From: Alphaproteobacteria bacterium
GTDB lineage: Bacteria > Pseudomonadota > Alphaproteobacteria > Rhizobiales > Xanthobacteraceae
Assembly (NCBI GenBank): GCA_037200445.1
Contig: JBBCGH010000001.1
Coordinates: 2,666,001-2,730,000, forward strand
Length of the DNA stretch: 64,000 bases
Reading direction: 5' to 3'
Shown here: positions 50,633 to 59,126 of the stretch, piece by piece
How positions within the stretch are numbered: the stretch's first letter is position 1
Layout of the letters: each line of letters begins with the position of its first letter
Translations under genes and position numbers: made by a program
Notes under the pieces: model-generated
Seen by the model: the letters and a program-made list of their open reading frames with translations, nothing else
Told to the model about the DNA's origin: nothing
The model's database searches: none

Positions 50633-51151
50633 CTACTCGGTCGTGAGCTGGCTGATTGTCTCGGGCTCAGGCTCCTTGAAGAACTCCCGAGTCATCATCC
50701 GTTCGATGATGAACAGCGTGGTCAGGCCGCCGGCGATCGGGATCGGCGCATAGGAGAGGCCGACCGAGACGATCGGAAACTCGGCCATCACCTGAAACCA
50801 CGTGGTCTCGACCAGCTTGATGCCCCACCACAGCATGAACAGGTTGGTGCCGAGCATGCAGAGCTCGAGCACCCAGCCGAGCAGGATCTTGTTGCGGTCG
50901 CTGAGCATCGCCGGCAGCACGCCGACGCCGATGTGCAGGTATTCGCGATAGCAAACGATCGCGGAGGTGAACGACAGCACGATCATCAGGAGCGTCGCGA
51001 GCGGCTCCGGCCAGGAGGCGGCGCTGTTGAGCACGTAGCGCGTGAACACGCCGTAGGGAATGATCAGCGTGATGATGACGAGACATGCGCCCGCCACGAT
51101 GAGACAGCCGCGATGGATCACGTCCATCGCGCGGATGTATTGCGCCTTCAT
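50633..51151 (-). CDS. TRAP transporter small membrane subunit (DctQ)
   Basis: A 172-residue, four-helix small membrane subunit of the TRAP system. Typical are VFTRYVLNSAASWPEPLATL (the conserved R-Y-x-x-N-x-x-x-x-W-x-E pattern) and FTSAIVCYREYLHIGVGVL. It lies between the receptor gene (72 bp upstream) and dctM (173 bp downstream, with two long hairpins in the gap). ATG 51151. Confidence 0.92.
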   Translation of the reverse strand: MKAQYIRAMDVIHRGCLIVAGACLVIITLIIPYGVFTRYVLNSAASWPEPLATLLMIVLSFTSAIVCYREYLHIGVGVLPAMLSDRNKILLGWVLELCMLGTNLFMLWWGIKLVETTWFQVMAEFPIVSVGLSYAPIPIAGGLTTLFIIERMMTREFFKEPEPETISQLTTE

Positions 51152-51223
51152 GCGTCCCCCGACTTCCCCGGCGTGAAATGGCCGGCCGGGCCCTGTGGCG
51201 CCGGCCGGCCAGCAGATGCAGCG

Positions 51224-52234
51224 TTACTGGACGTCCTGGATGCGCTTGACGAGTGCGGCGTACTTCGCGCCGTACTTGTCCCACACCGGCTTCACGGCGT
51301 CCTGGAAGGGCTTCTTGTCCTTGATCTCGATCACGTTGACGCCGGAGTCCTTGATCTTCTTCATCGCCTGCCCGACGCGCACGTCCCACAACGCGCGTTG
51401 TTCGAGCTGGGACTCCTTGCCGGTCTTCATGATCAGCGCCTGATCGTCCTTCGACATTGCGTCGAAGCTCTTGCGCGAGAACACGAGGATTTCCGGAATG
51501 ATCAGGTGTTCGGTCAGCGAGTAGTGCTTGGCGACCGGAACGTGGCCGAACGAGTCGTAGCTCGGCGGGTTGTTCTCCGCGCCGTCCACCACGCCGGTCT
51601 GCAGCGCGTTCATCACCTGGTCCATGCCCATGGCGACGCCGTTGCCGCCGAGCGCGTTCATGGTGTCGACAAAGATCGGGTTGCCCATCATGCGGACCTT
51701 GAGGCCCTTGAGGTCCTCGACCGACTTGATGTCGCGCACCTTGTTGTAGAAGTTGCGCGCGCCGCTATCCATCCACGCGAGCCCGATGAGCTGCGTCTTT
51801 GGATTGTCGCTGATCTGCTTGAGCAGTTCGTCGCCGATCGGGCCATCGATCACCTTGCGCATGTGCGCGACGTCACGGAACACGAAGGGCAGATTGAACA
51901 CGTTGAGATCGTCGACGATCGTGCCGACCGGGCCGGTCGAGATGCGGGCATACTGGAGCGCGCCGACCTGGGCCTGTTCGATCATCTCCTTTTCGCCGCC
52001 GAGCTGCATCGACGGGAACATCTGGACGCTGAGCCGGCCGTTGGTCGCCGCGGAGAGCTTCTTGCCGATACCCTCGACCGCCTCGACGGTCGGGTAGCCG
52101 AGCGGGTGCACGTCGGCGGCCTTGAGGACCTGCTTGGCCTGGGCATGCACGGCGGGCGCGGCAAGCCCGGCCGCCGCCACGGCAGCAGCAGCAGCAGCAG
52201 CAGCGGTGTTGCCAAGAAATTCGCGTCTATTCAT
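51224..52234 (-). CDS. TRAP transporter substrate-binding protein (DctP), Tat-exported
   Basis: A 336-residue periplasmic receptor. The start MNRREFLGNTAA carries a twin-arginine signal with an eight-Ala run encoded by a GCA/GCT microsatellite. Conserved DctP blocks are KVRMMGNPIFVDTMNALGGN (with the ligand-binding Arg), ALQTGVVDGAENNPPSY and DAMSKDDQALIM. It is first in the dctPQM operon, so it sets the substrate; the Glu-Asn-Asn pattern is typical of carboxylate receptors. The ligand cannot be named. Confidence 0.93.
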   Translation of the reverse strand: MNRREFLGNTAAAAAAAAVAAAGLAAPAVHAQAKQVLKAADVHPLGYPTVEAVEGIGKKLSAATNGRLSVQMFPSMQLGGEKEMIEQAQVGALQYARISTGPVGTIVDDLNVFNLPFVFRDVAHMRKVIDGPIGDELLKQISDNPKTQLIGLAWMDSGARNFYNKVRDIKSVEDLKGLKVRMMGNPIFVDTMNALGGNGVAMGMDQVMNALQTGVVDGAENNPPSYDSFGHVPVAKHYSLTEHLIIPEILVFSRKSFDAMSKDDQALIMKTGKESQLEQRALWDVRVGQAMKKIKDSGVNVIEIKDKKPFQDAVKPVWDKYGAKYAALVKRIQDVQ

Positions 52235-52386
52235 CGATTTCCTCCCTTCTGAGCTGTTTCCCCCACGGCCTTGCCGGCCGCGGTCATGTTTTCCGTGGAT
52301 CGCCCTGTGGGCAGGGCGGCCCAACTAACATGTTTCCGGACGGGAACTTTTCCTTGAAGTTTGGGGACCGGTCAAGGCGGGTGCGA

Positions 52387-53235
52387 TTAAGTCGCGCGCG
52401 GTTTCCACCACACCAGAACGACCCCGATGGTCGAGGCGGCGAGCCCGATCAACGCGATGGGCTTCAAGTGCTCGTCGATGAGCAGCCAGGCGATCAGCGC
52501 GGAGGCGCCCGGCACGAGGAAGAAGCCCGACGCCGCCTTGGCGGCGCCGAAGCGGTCCATCATGAAATTGTAGACCGCCATTCCGACGATCGACATCGCG
52601 AGCACGTTCCACGCCATCGCGCCGACGAGGCTTGGCGTCACATGAATGTGCGGCGTTTCGAAACAGGCAACGAGGACGGTCGCGAGCAGCGCGCCGCCAA
52701 TCAGCTGGACCGCCGTTGCCTCGAAAGGCGGAACGTCCGCGGCGAATTTCTTCAGGTACAGCGTCCCGCCCGAGAGACCGAACAGGCTCGCCGCAAGCAG
52801 CGCGACGATGCTGTAGTCCGCGTCATGCGGCACGCCGAGGATGACGCCGGCAAGGCCAAGCGCGAAGCCGAGCCATTGCCACCACGCAAACCGGTCGCCG
52901 AGCAGCACCACGCCGAGTGCCGCAGTCAAGATCGGATGGAAAGCGTGCACCAGCGCGGTCGGCGTTGCCGCAACACTGACCAGGGCCTTGTGTGCGGTAG
53001 CAAGCGCCAGGCCGTGCACCAGCGAGCCGCCGATCATCAGATGCACCCAGCGGCGCCGCAATGGCCCCCATGGCCGCCGCAGGGCGATGACCAGGAGGAT
53101 CGCCGCGACCGCCGCGATGCTGAGGCGGATCGCGACAAAGAGATAGGGGCTGATGTCGGCGAGCCCGATCTTGGCCGCCGCATAGGACGAAGCCCAGAAG
53201 ACCGCGAACAAAAACGGGAGAATCGCAGGGAGCAT
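52387..53235 (-). CDS. EamA/DMT family transporter
   Basis: A 282-residue, ten-helix transporter made of two EamA repeats (residues about 5-135 and 145-280). Motifs: SSYAAAKIGLADISPYLFVA in repeat one, PTALVHAFHPILTAALGVVL, and the second-repeat GFFLVPGASALIAWLLIDEH. It is intact, unlike the DMT gene at 22783. Divergent from the small coiled-coil gene. The substrate is unknown; family members export amino acids or metabolites. Confidence 0.9.
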   Translation of the reverse strand: MLPAILPFLFAVFWASSYAAAKIGLADISPYLFVAIRLSIAAVAAILLVIALRRPWGPLRRRWVHLMIGGSLVHGLALATAHKALVSVAATPTALVHAFHPILTAALGVVLLGDRFAWWQWLGFALGLAGVILGVPHDADYSIVALLAASLFGLSGGTLYLKKFAADVPPFEATAVQLIGGALLATVLVACFETPHIHVTPSLVGAMAWNVLAMSIVGMAVYNFMMDRFGAAKAASGFFLVPGASALIAWLLIDEHLKPIALIGLAASTIGVVLVWWKPRAT

Positions 53236-53361
53236 GAACGAGGGACTCAGGGGTGCGCCCCATATAGCCGCCCATTTGGCCTTGCGCCCTTCGTGTTTCG
53301 ACGCGGCAGGCTTCGCGCCAGCACAAGCCAGGTTCCCAAAACGGCGTAGCTCAACCGTTTG

Positions 53362-53369
53362 TTAACCAT
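53362..53369 (+). promoter_or_regulatory. TTAACCAT CtrA-type half-site
   Basis: TTAACCAT 64 bp before the start of the small coiled-coil gene. It matches the CtrA half-site known in Alphaproteobacteria; the same motif occurs at 61909 and, slightly changed, at 10544. Function is inferred. Confidence 0.35.
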
Positions 53370-53432
53370 GTTTTTGCACGCTGGTCTGCGAAAGCGGCTC
53401 TCTCCGCCTCGATTCCCCTGGAGCACTCAAAA

Positions 53433-53828
53433 ATGGACTCGTTTCGTCAGCCCACCCGGCCGCGCAGTCTTTCCGGCGCGGAAAACATCCTGCGTATCGG
53501 ACGCGGCGAGCAGTCCGCACCGAACCCCGCGCTGCGCGAGGGCGAGTTGTCGCGAAAAGGGCAGGCGGCGCTCGATCTGGTCGGCCAGGTTGCCGAGACG
53601 ATCAACGCAACCGAGAACCGCATCGAGACACTGCTCGTGCGTGCCCTCGATCAGCTCAAGCAGATGGAAGAACGCAACCGCGCGCTCGAGGAGCGTGCCG
53701 CCCAGGCCGAGGCGCGCGCGCGCGAAGCCGAGAAGTGGCTGATGCGGCTGCATGTCGAGATGGAAGACAGGCTTGTCTCCTGGAAGGGTGCGCAGGCGCG
53801 CAACCTGGCGGGCTCGGCCGCGGCCTGA
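53433..53828 (+). CDS. Small coiled-coil protein, unknown function
   Basis: A 131-residue soluble protein. An N-terminal disordered part (MDSFRQPTRPRSLSGAENIL) is followed by a long amphipathic helix with heptad pattern (about residues 45-115: ETINATENRIETLLVRALDQ, LKQMEERNRALEERAAQAEA), consistent with a dimeric coiled coil. No enzyme motif. It is preceded by a TTAACCAT box, so cell-cycle control is conceivable. Confidence 0.7.
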   Translation: MDSFRQPTRPRSLSGAENILRIGRGEQSAPNPALREGELSRKGQAALDLVGQVAETINATENRIETLLVRALDQLKQMEERNRALEERAAQAEARAREAEKWLMRLHVEMEDRLVSWKGAQARNLAGSAAA

Positions 53829-53835
53829 TCATCTG

Positions 53836-53882
53836 GGCATGATCTTGTCCGAAAACCGGTCTCCACTTTTCGGGATCATGCC
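53836..53882. repeat. Dispersed palindromic repeat, copy 3 (inverted orientation)
   Basis: GGCATGATC ... GATCATGCC around CCGAAAACCGGTCTCCACTT, i.e. the reverse complement of the core seen at 7989 and 54233. It lies 7 bp after the coiled-coil gene and only 350 bp from copy 4 in the opposite orientation, so the pair frames the gene at 53953. Confidence 0.85.
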
Positions 53883-53952
53883 GGAGGCCGCCACACCGCG
53901 GCCATGAGTGGCCCTTAGGCGAGGCAGTGCTGACGAAGGCAAAGGGGGGAAT

Positions 53953-54228
53953 ATGACCCGCTCGTTCGTGCTGCTCGCGCTTCTGATCTCGTCCTGGGCG
54001 ACGCCCAGCTACGCCCAGCTCCCCGGCAGCACCAATCCGCCGATTCCCCTGCCGCCGTTCCTCACGCCGCGCGGCACCCCGGAAGACCAGCGCAATTGCC
54101 GGCCCGACGCCGCGAAGCTGTGCAAGGACGTGGTCGGCAACGACGACGCGGTGCTGCGTTGCTTCCAGGCGCGGCGCCGCGAGCTCAGTCCCGCCTGCCT
54201 CGCCGTGCTGGAAAAATACGGGAAGTAG
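53953..54228 (+). CDS. Small exported protein with a Cys-rich (GLG1-like) repeat
   Basis: A 91-residue secreted protein with a signal peptide (MTRSFVLLALLISSWATPSYA), a Pro-rich linker, and one Cys-rich repeat: NCRPDAAKLCKDVVGNDDAV, then LRCFQARRRELSPACLAVL. The spacing of four cysteines and the LSPAC-x3-L ending are typical of the Golgi-apparatus-protein-1-like repeat found in Rhizobiales exported proteins. Start ATG 53953, 7 nt after AGGGGGG. Flanked by two palindromic repeats. Confidence 0.8.
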   Translation: MTRSFVLLALLISSWATPSYAQLPGSTNPPIPLPPFLTPRGTPEDQRNCRPDAAKLCKDVVGNDDAVLRCFQARRRELSPACLAVLEKYGK

Positions 54229-54232
54229 GCGG

Positions 54233-54281
54233 GCGCATGATCCCGAAAAGTGGGTACCGGTTTTCGGAAAAGATCATGCGC
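54233..54281. repeat. Dispersed palindromic repeat, copy 4
   Basis: GCGCATGATC ... GATCATGCGC around CCGAAAAGTGGGTACCGGTT, the most regular copy in the window. It begins 5 bp after the stop of the Cys-rich repeat gene and ends 46 bp before the convergent ABM-domain gene. Confidence 0.88.
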
Positions 54282-54327
54282 AAAGAAAGGCTGGGGCCCG
54301 ACTCCGGTTCAACCAAGAACGTAGGGC

Positions 54328-55008
54328 TCAATCGATCGAACGATAAAGCCGCTCGTCGTAGAGCGCGCCGAGCATCGGCCCAAGCTTGTCACGGAACGTG
54401 CGCTGCGGCGCCGCCAACCCGCGCGCATCGTAAGCCTTCTGGTCCTTCCAGGCTTCGATTACGGTGAAGTGGTTGGGGCGGCTCGTCTGCTGCCACACGT
54501 CGAAGCGCTGGTTGCCCGCGCCCTTGCGGCTCTCAGTAGCGAGTGGATTGAGCGCCGCGATGATCTCGTCCTTGCGCGGCGGCGGCACGTCGACGTGGCT
54601 GGCCACATAGACAGCGCCCTTTCCGGCCGGGCCCGAGTCGGCAACCGACAGCGCGTTGTGCACCCGGACATCGATCGGGGCGTTCTGTACGGCTTTGAAT
54701 TTCTCAGTGAAGGCGGTAGTCCCTGCGAACCTGCCGTGCGCCTCCAACGCCGCCTGATCCTTCCAGATCCCCAGAATGAGAAAGCGATTGGTGCGGCCGA
54801 GCTCTTGGGCAATGTCGAGGCCCATATTGCCGTCTTCCTTGCGCGCCATATCGCGAAACTGCTTCAGCAGCGCGATGCCGTCCTTCACGGCGTTCGTTCC
54901 GACTTCAGCGTAGGCCGCAACATAGATCGGCCCGGCAGGTGCTTGTGCTTGGGCTTGTGTCATGGCGGCGGCGAGCAGCGTGGCGGCGAGCGAAAGTGTC
55001 AGGCGCAT
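54328..55008 (-). CDS. Exported protein with two ABM (antibiotic biosynthesis monooxygenase-like) domains
   Basis: A 226-residue exported protein: signal peptide (ending MTQAQAQA), then two ferredoxin-like ABM domains of about 95 residues each. Repeat one has YVAAYAEVGTNAVKDGIALL and NRFLILGIWKDQAALEAH; repeat two has YVASHVDVPPPRKDEIIAAL and NHFTVIEAWKDQKAYDARG. ABM domains are found in quinol monooxygenases and haem-degrading enzymes; a periplasmic two-domain version is uncommon. No catalytic residues can be fixed. Confidence 0.82.
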   Translation of the reverse strand: MRLTLSLAATLLAAAMTQAQAQAPAGPIYVAAYAEVGTNAVKDGIALLKQFRDMARKEDGNMGLDIAQELGRTNRFLILGIWKDQAALEAHGRFAGTTAFTEKFKAVQNAPIDVRVHNALSVADSGPAGKGAVYVASHVDVPPPRKDEIIAALNPLATESRKGAGNQRFDVWQQTSRPNHFTVIEAWKDQKAYDARGLAAPQRTFRDKLGPMLGALYDERLYRSID

Positions 55009-55178
55009 TTTCCATCCCCGGCATTATCTGGAACCGGATGCTAGGGCGCGAGGGAACTTGAGGTCAATGCAGGTGGCAATGCCACAGGATCGGCCCATTC
55101 GATCCCTATATTGATCGCGACGGGAGCTCGGGGCCGAAACGCCTCGGGCTCCCTTGTGTTTTCGAAAGGAGAAATACC

Positions 55179-55415
55179 ATGCGCTATCGCGTTTATGTCG
55201 GCCCGCGTGGCTCCGAGGCGATCTCGCCGCTGCAGAAGGACCAGTTCCTGTTCAAGGAGTTTTCCTCGCTCGACGAGGCATTCGCCTGGGCGCGGCATGT
55301 GAATGGCAGCGGCCGCGTCACCCTGCTGATTGATGGCGACGACGGCACCAGCTTCGGCAAGCGTGAGATTGCCGCCGCGCTGCATCATCCGGATCGTGTG
55401 GATCACGCGGCTTGA
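55179..55415 (+). CDS. Small conserved protein, unknown function
   Basis: A 78-residue soluble protein: MRYRVYVGPRGSEAISPLQK, then DEAFAWARHVNGSGRVTLLI with a GDDGTSFGKREIAAAL end. GAAAGGAGAAATACC before the ATG gives a good ribosome binding site. The beta-alpha-beta look and charged surface suggest a small regulator or stress protein. Upstream of the DUF2171 gene on the same strand. Confidence 0.68.
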   Translation: MRYRVYVGPRGSEAISPLQKDQFLFKEFSSLDEAFAWARHVNGSGRVTLLIDGDDGTSFGKREIAAALHHPDRVDHAA

Positions 55416-55477
55416 ACGGGGAACTGCGCCCCTCGCATGGCCGTTATGGATTCAAGTTCACAGACAGGAGGAAAGCA

Positions 55478-55702
55478 ATGCAGCAGAACATCAAGGAACA
55501 CATGGACGTTCTGGGATCCGACGGCGGGTTTGTCGGAAAGGTCGATCACGTCCAGGGCTCCGAGATCAAGCTGACGAAGGGTTCTGACCAGTCCGCCCAA
55601 CACCACTTCATCCCGCTGGATTGGGTCGCCAACGTGGACGCCAAGGTGCATCTGTCCAAGGCGGCCCGGGACGCAAAAACCCAGTGGCGCGCCGCGGCGT
55701 AG
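55478..55702 (+). CDS. DUF2171 protein
   Basis: A 74-residue protein with the DUF2171 pattern: MQQNIKEHMDVLGSDGGFVG at the start, KVDHVQGSEIKLTK and HHFIPLDWVANVDAKVHLS. It is related to PRC-barrel-like proteins, which bind RNA or other partners; function unknown. GGAGGAAAG lies before the ATG at 55478. A strong terminator follows. Confidence 0.87.
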   Translation: MQQNIKEHMDVLGSDGGFVGKVDHVQGSEIKLTKGSDQSAQHHFIPLDWVANVDAKVHLSKAARDAKTQWRAAA

Positions 55703-55727
55703 TTGCAAACCGAGCGCAACTTGTTGT

Positions 55728-55761
55728 GAAGCCCGGCCCCGCGCCGGGCTTCTTGCTGTTT
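55728..55761 (+). terminator. Rho-independent terminator after the DUF2171 gene
   Basis: GAAGCCCGGC-cccgc-GCCGGGCTTC followed by TTGCTGTTT: a 10-bp perfect stem and a T-rich tail. Confidence 0.88.
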
Positions 55762-55811
55762 GGACGGCCGGGTTCCATGTTCCCGTAAAATCCTCCGCGG
55801 GAGCATTTTTC

Positions 55812-56507
55812 ATGTCGCACTACCAGACCGCTCTCATCGTCGGCGCCGGGAGCGGCTTGAGCGCATCGCTCGCCCACCTGTTCAGCAAACGCGGCATGAA
55901 GGTCGCGCTCGCGGCGCGCTCAACCGACAAGCTGTCCGGGCTTGCGGCGGAAACAGGCGCAAGGGTGTTCGCCTGCGATGCGACGAAGCGCGGCGAGGTC
56001 GAGACGCTGTTCGCCGATACGGAGGCCGCTCTCGGCGCGCCGGACGTCGTTGTCTACAACGCAAGCTTCCGCACCCGCGGGCCGCTCATTGAACTCGAAC
56101 CGGCCGATGTCGAGAAGGCGATCGCGGTCTCGGCGTTCGGCGGATTCCTGGTGGCGCAGCAAGCAGCGAAGCGGATGCTCCCGCAGGGGAGGGGCGCGAT
56201 CCTGTTCACCGGGGCATCGGCGAGCGTGAAGGGCTATTCGCAGTCCGCGCCGTTCGCGATGGGCAAGTTCGCGCTGCGCGGCCTCGCCCAGTCGATGGCG
56301 CGCGAGCTTTCTCCCCGCGGCATTCATGTGGCGCACTTCGTGATCGACGGCGGCATCCGCAGCGACCGCCGCCCGCCGTCACCGGACAAGCCGGACGCGC
56401 TACTCGACCCGGACGCGATCGCGCAGAGCTATCTGCATGTGCTGGAGCAGCCGCGCAGCGCCTGGACCTTCGAGCTCGAAGTGCGGCCCTGGGTGGAGAG
56501 TTTTTAG
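55812..56507 (+). CDS. SDR family protein with Phe in place of the catalytic Tyr
   Basis: A 231-residue short-chain dehydrogenase-like protein. The cofactor motif is VGAGSGLSASLA, followed by LAARSTDKL and VVVYNAS. The catalytic region reads FTGASASVKGYSQSAPFAMG and then K: the YxxxK tyrosine is Phe (FAMGK), while Ser and Lys remain. A subgroup of bacterial SDRs with the FALRGLAQSMARELSPRGIH tail has this substitution. It may bind NAD(P) without classical catalysis or use another residue. Confidence 0.85.
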   Translation: MSHYQTALIVGAGSGLSASLAHLFSKRGMKVALAARSTDKLSGLAAETGARVFACDATKRGEVETLFADTEAALGAPDVVVYNASFRTRGPLIELEPADVEKAIAVSAFGGFLVAQQAAKRMLPQGRGAILFTGASASVKGYSQSAPFAMGKFALRGLAQSMARELSPRGIHVAHFVIDGGIRSDRRPPSPDKPDALLDPDAIAQSYLHVLEQPRSAWTFELEVRPWVESF

Positions 56508-56569
56508 CGGCGTGTTTCGCGCAGGCAATCCCGGTGAACGAACGTGAGCGGCCGCGGTATTAGCCGACG

Positions 56570-58990
56570 TCACTTTCGGCGGCCGAGCTTGTCATTCATT
56601 TGCTGCGAAGAGGTCGCCTTTGCGGCGCCAGTCATGCGGAGCAGCGCCGTGTAGCGGTAGCTGTCCGGCTCGCCGAGCAGCCTTTCGAAGAAGACCGGGT
56701 CATTTTCCGGATCTACCTCGTTTGCACCGAGGATTACCGCCTTGCGTATAGCGTCGACCGCTTGCTCTGGCGAAAGCTCGGCAATGCCGTTGCGGCGACC
56801 ATCGACGACATATTTCTCGAAGTAGCCGCGTGTGGTCTCATCCACCTCTTCCAAGCGTAGTCCGAGTTGGCCGCAGGCGGAATGCCCAGCGGCGAACGCG
56901 CTGTCTTGCGAGGCCATAAAAAGCTCGCGGAACGCGACACCAAGGCCGGCGAGCGAAAGCTTGCATCGCCTTGGGTCCAGCGGTTCGCCGTCGGCCAGTG
57001 TCCGCCCGTCCAGCCAAGCGCTCAGTCCTTGATCACCCACTGCCCCGGCGACGGTGCCCCACTCGTAGAGCGCCGCGCGATCTTTACGATAGCGCTCGCC
57101 GGTAGCCTTGAATCCAGCCATTGCATCTGCCGCCCGACCCGTGCGGCGGAGGATAGCTAAGTAGGTTGTTAGCCCTTGCGGCCTTGTAGGCTCTGCCTCG
57201 TATACTGCTTTCGCGACATTTCGAGCCACGAACCACCAGCCTTCGCCCTTTCCAATAAAATGCTCAGCCAGACCAAAAGACCAATTCGCCTGTTCGGGCG
57301 TCACGTTGCGGAGAACCGAAACGCGCCTTTGTGCCGCCCGGGCCAAAAATGCGAACCAGCGATGGATATCGTCGTCGTCCTCCTGCATTACAGCGCATGC
57401 GGCCTCTGCGATTCGGCGATGACGAGTGAGAACATAAGTATCCCCTGAATCGAGCATGGCTTCGCGCCGCAGCGGTAAGAGGGCCTTGCCCTCTAACTCG
57501 CTGAATTCGCATGCCAGAGCAAAGGCAAGCACGGAACGCGTAAGATAGAGTTGATTTTCGGCATGCATGGCCGCGACCATCACGTAAATGTCGCGCAAGC
57601 TATACGACTTGATCACCGGGTTTCGACCGAGACCATTTACCAGCGTACGCACATGAGCGCGCATGTCCTCGCCCTGTCGAGTCACCAGGAGCGCGCCCAG
57701 CAATTCTCCATCTTCCTTCCTAGTTGCGAAGTCGCTGGCATGGCCAAGTAGTGCAGCAACGGCATCGCCCTCGCTACGGCCCTTCAATTTTCCCATCGCT
57801 TCGTCGCCATAGGCGGCCCAGCCCGCGACGATCCGGCGGGCATCCTCCTGATCGAGACCCACCAGAGGCTGAGTGCGAAAATCAACGAATGGCTGCCACA
57901 TGCCGGGCGCAAGTCGCTTGAGCTGCCACTCAGCGTCCCGCGCCGCCAGCAACAGATGCATATCCGTGCGTGCGCTGACCTTTTTCACGGCCGCCAAGAT
58001 GGCAGGACCGATATTGTCGGCGTCGTCGATGACGACCACCCACGCATGGTCCGGTTTCGTCGGCAATTTCGCGAATGCATCCTCGGGCAGTTGCGAATTC
58101 GCCGCTTGACGATGAAGACAGGTCCAAGCCTGCTGCGTGTCCTCGACCAAGGTCGCGGCGGCGTGCAGAATTGCCGTGGACTTGCCCTCGCCGCCAGCTC
58201 CAGCCAGCAGCACGACTTGCGGTTTGGTCGCGCCAGCATGGATGGCGTGCAGGCGACTTGCTAACCGCTCGGCGATCGCCCGCGGTCGTACGCCGTGCGC
58301 AAGCGCAAACCGCCACGTTGGCAGAATGCCGTCAAAGAACTGGACCATTTCCTCTAGAGGCGGAGGGTTCGCACGAATTTTCGCCAGCGCCTCCCTGTTG
58401 ACGATCTCCCAGCCTGGGGGCACCTCGAGTGGCTTGGACTCCGCGTCCACCACGTTGACGACCGCGGTGACAGACGCCACTCGCTTCTCAATGGCTTCGC
58501 GCAACTTGATCAACGATTGGACGGCCTTAGCCTTGAGGTCGTCGACGGATTTGAACTCCGCGTAGATGCGATCTTTCTTGGCTAGCCCAATGAAGGCTTT
58601 CAGCTTAGTTCTTTCCAAATCAGTTTCGGCGGTTACTGCACTTCGCGGAATAAGATGCTCGTCGTGCATGATGAACATGCAAATCGGAATTTTGCGATCG
58701 AGCGCGCGCCGAAACTCAAGTTCGGTCAAAGACAATTTGTCCGGATTTCGATCTGCATCCGCCGGTGCTTGCCCGTACCGATAGCTGATCAATCCGACAT
58801 AGGCGTCCGTCTCATCTACTTTTGCAAGGGACGCGCTGATTAAGTCATGATCAGGTAAAGCCGCATCGTTTTCCATCGCCACGGGAAATAGCTCTTGCCC
58901 CAGCATTGCCTGCTGGATTGCTAGACGGTGATCGATGAGCTCCTTGTAGGTGCTCGACAACATCACGGCGTGCTTTGACTTCCCGGCCAA
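56570..58990 (-). CDS. STAND-type P-loop NTPase with N-terminal DUF4062 domain, possible defence protein
   Basis: An 806-residue protein. Residues about 5-120 form a DUF4062 domain (HAVMLSSTYKELIDHRLAIQ and VGLISYRYGQ, LTELEFRRALDRKIPICMFI), a TIR/nucleoside-hydrolase-related fold. A P-loop NTPase follows: Walker A LLAGAGGEGKSTAILHA near 262-275 and Walker B HAWVVVIDDADN near 305-316. The rest is a helical, TPR-like region with no named family. This is the architecture of STAND sensors such as Avs proteins. GC is below that of its neighbours. The start is uncertain: TTG 58990 fits the usual DUF4062 N-terminus; ATG 59065 gives 831 residues. Confidence 0.82.
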   Translation of the reverse strand: MAGKSKHAVMLSSTYKELIDHRLAIQQAMLGQELFPVAMENDAALPDHDLISASLAKVDETDAYVGLISYRYGQAPADADRNPDKLSLTELEFRRALDRKIPICMFIMHDEHLIPRSAVTAETDLERTKLKAFIGLAKKDRIYAEFKSVDDLKAKAVQSLIKLREAIEKRVASVTAVVNVVDAESKPLEVPPGWEIVNREALAKIRANPPPLEEMVQFFDGILPTWRFALAHGVRPRAIAERLASRLHAIHAGATKPQVVLLAGAGGEGKSTAILHAAATLVEDTQQAWTCLHRQAANSQLPEDAFAKLPTKPDHAWVVVIDDADNIGPAILAAVKKVSARTDMHLLLAARDAEWQLKRLAPGMWQPFVDFRTQPLVGLDQEDARRIVAGWAAYGDEAMGKLKGRSEGDAVAALLGHASDFATRKEDGELLGALLVTRQGEDMRAHVRTLVNGLGRNPVIKSYSLRDIYVMVAAMHAENQLYLTRSVLAFALACEFSELEGKALLPLRREAMLDSGDTYVLTRHRRIAEAACAVMQEDDDDIHRWFAFLARAAQRRVSVLRNVTPEQANWSFGLAEHFIGKGEGWWFVARNVAKAVYEAEPTRPQGLTTYLAILRRTGRAADAMAGFKATGERYRKDRAALYEWGTVAGAVGDQGLSAWLDGRTLADGEPLDPRRCKLSLAGLGVAFRELFMASQDSAFAAGHSACGQLGLRLEEVDETTRGYFEKYVVDGRRNGIAELSPEQAVDAIRKAVILGANEVDPENDPVFFERLLGEPDSYRYTALLRMTGAAKATSSQQMNDKLGRRK

Positions 58991-59126
58991 TTTCCGCCCC
59001 CCGCAGCCCCTAGTCGTGCTTGGAAGGAGTTTCGCTTGGCAGGCGGCAGGCAGTAAAGCCTTCATAAATGGGAATGGGCCGCGCCAAGTCACAAGCAATG
59101 GGAGCCGCAGGGCGCGCGAGAGGAGC

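Noticed and set aside
50555-52252. A 565-codon plus-strand frame opposite dctQ and dctP
   Set aside because: Shadow of two well-supported genes and crosses their boundary and the hairpins.
59065-59098. TTG start at 59098 for the STAND NTPase
   Set aside because: No ribosome binding site, and the added residues have no similarity to DUF4062 proteins.
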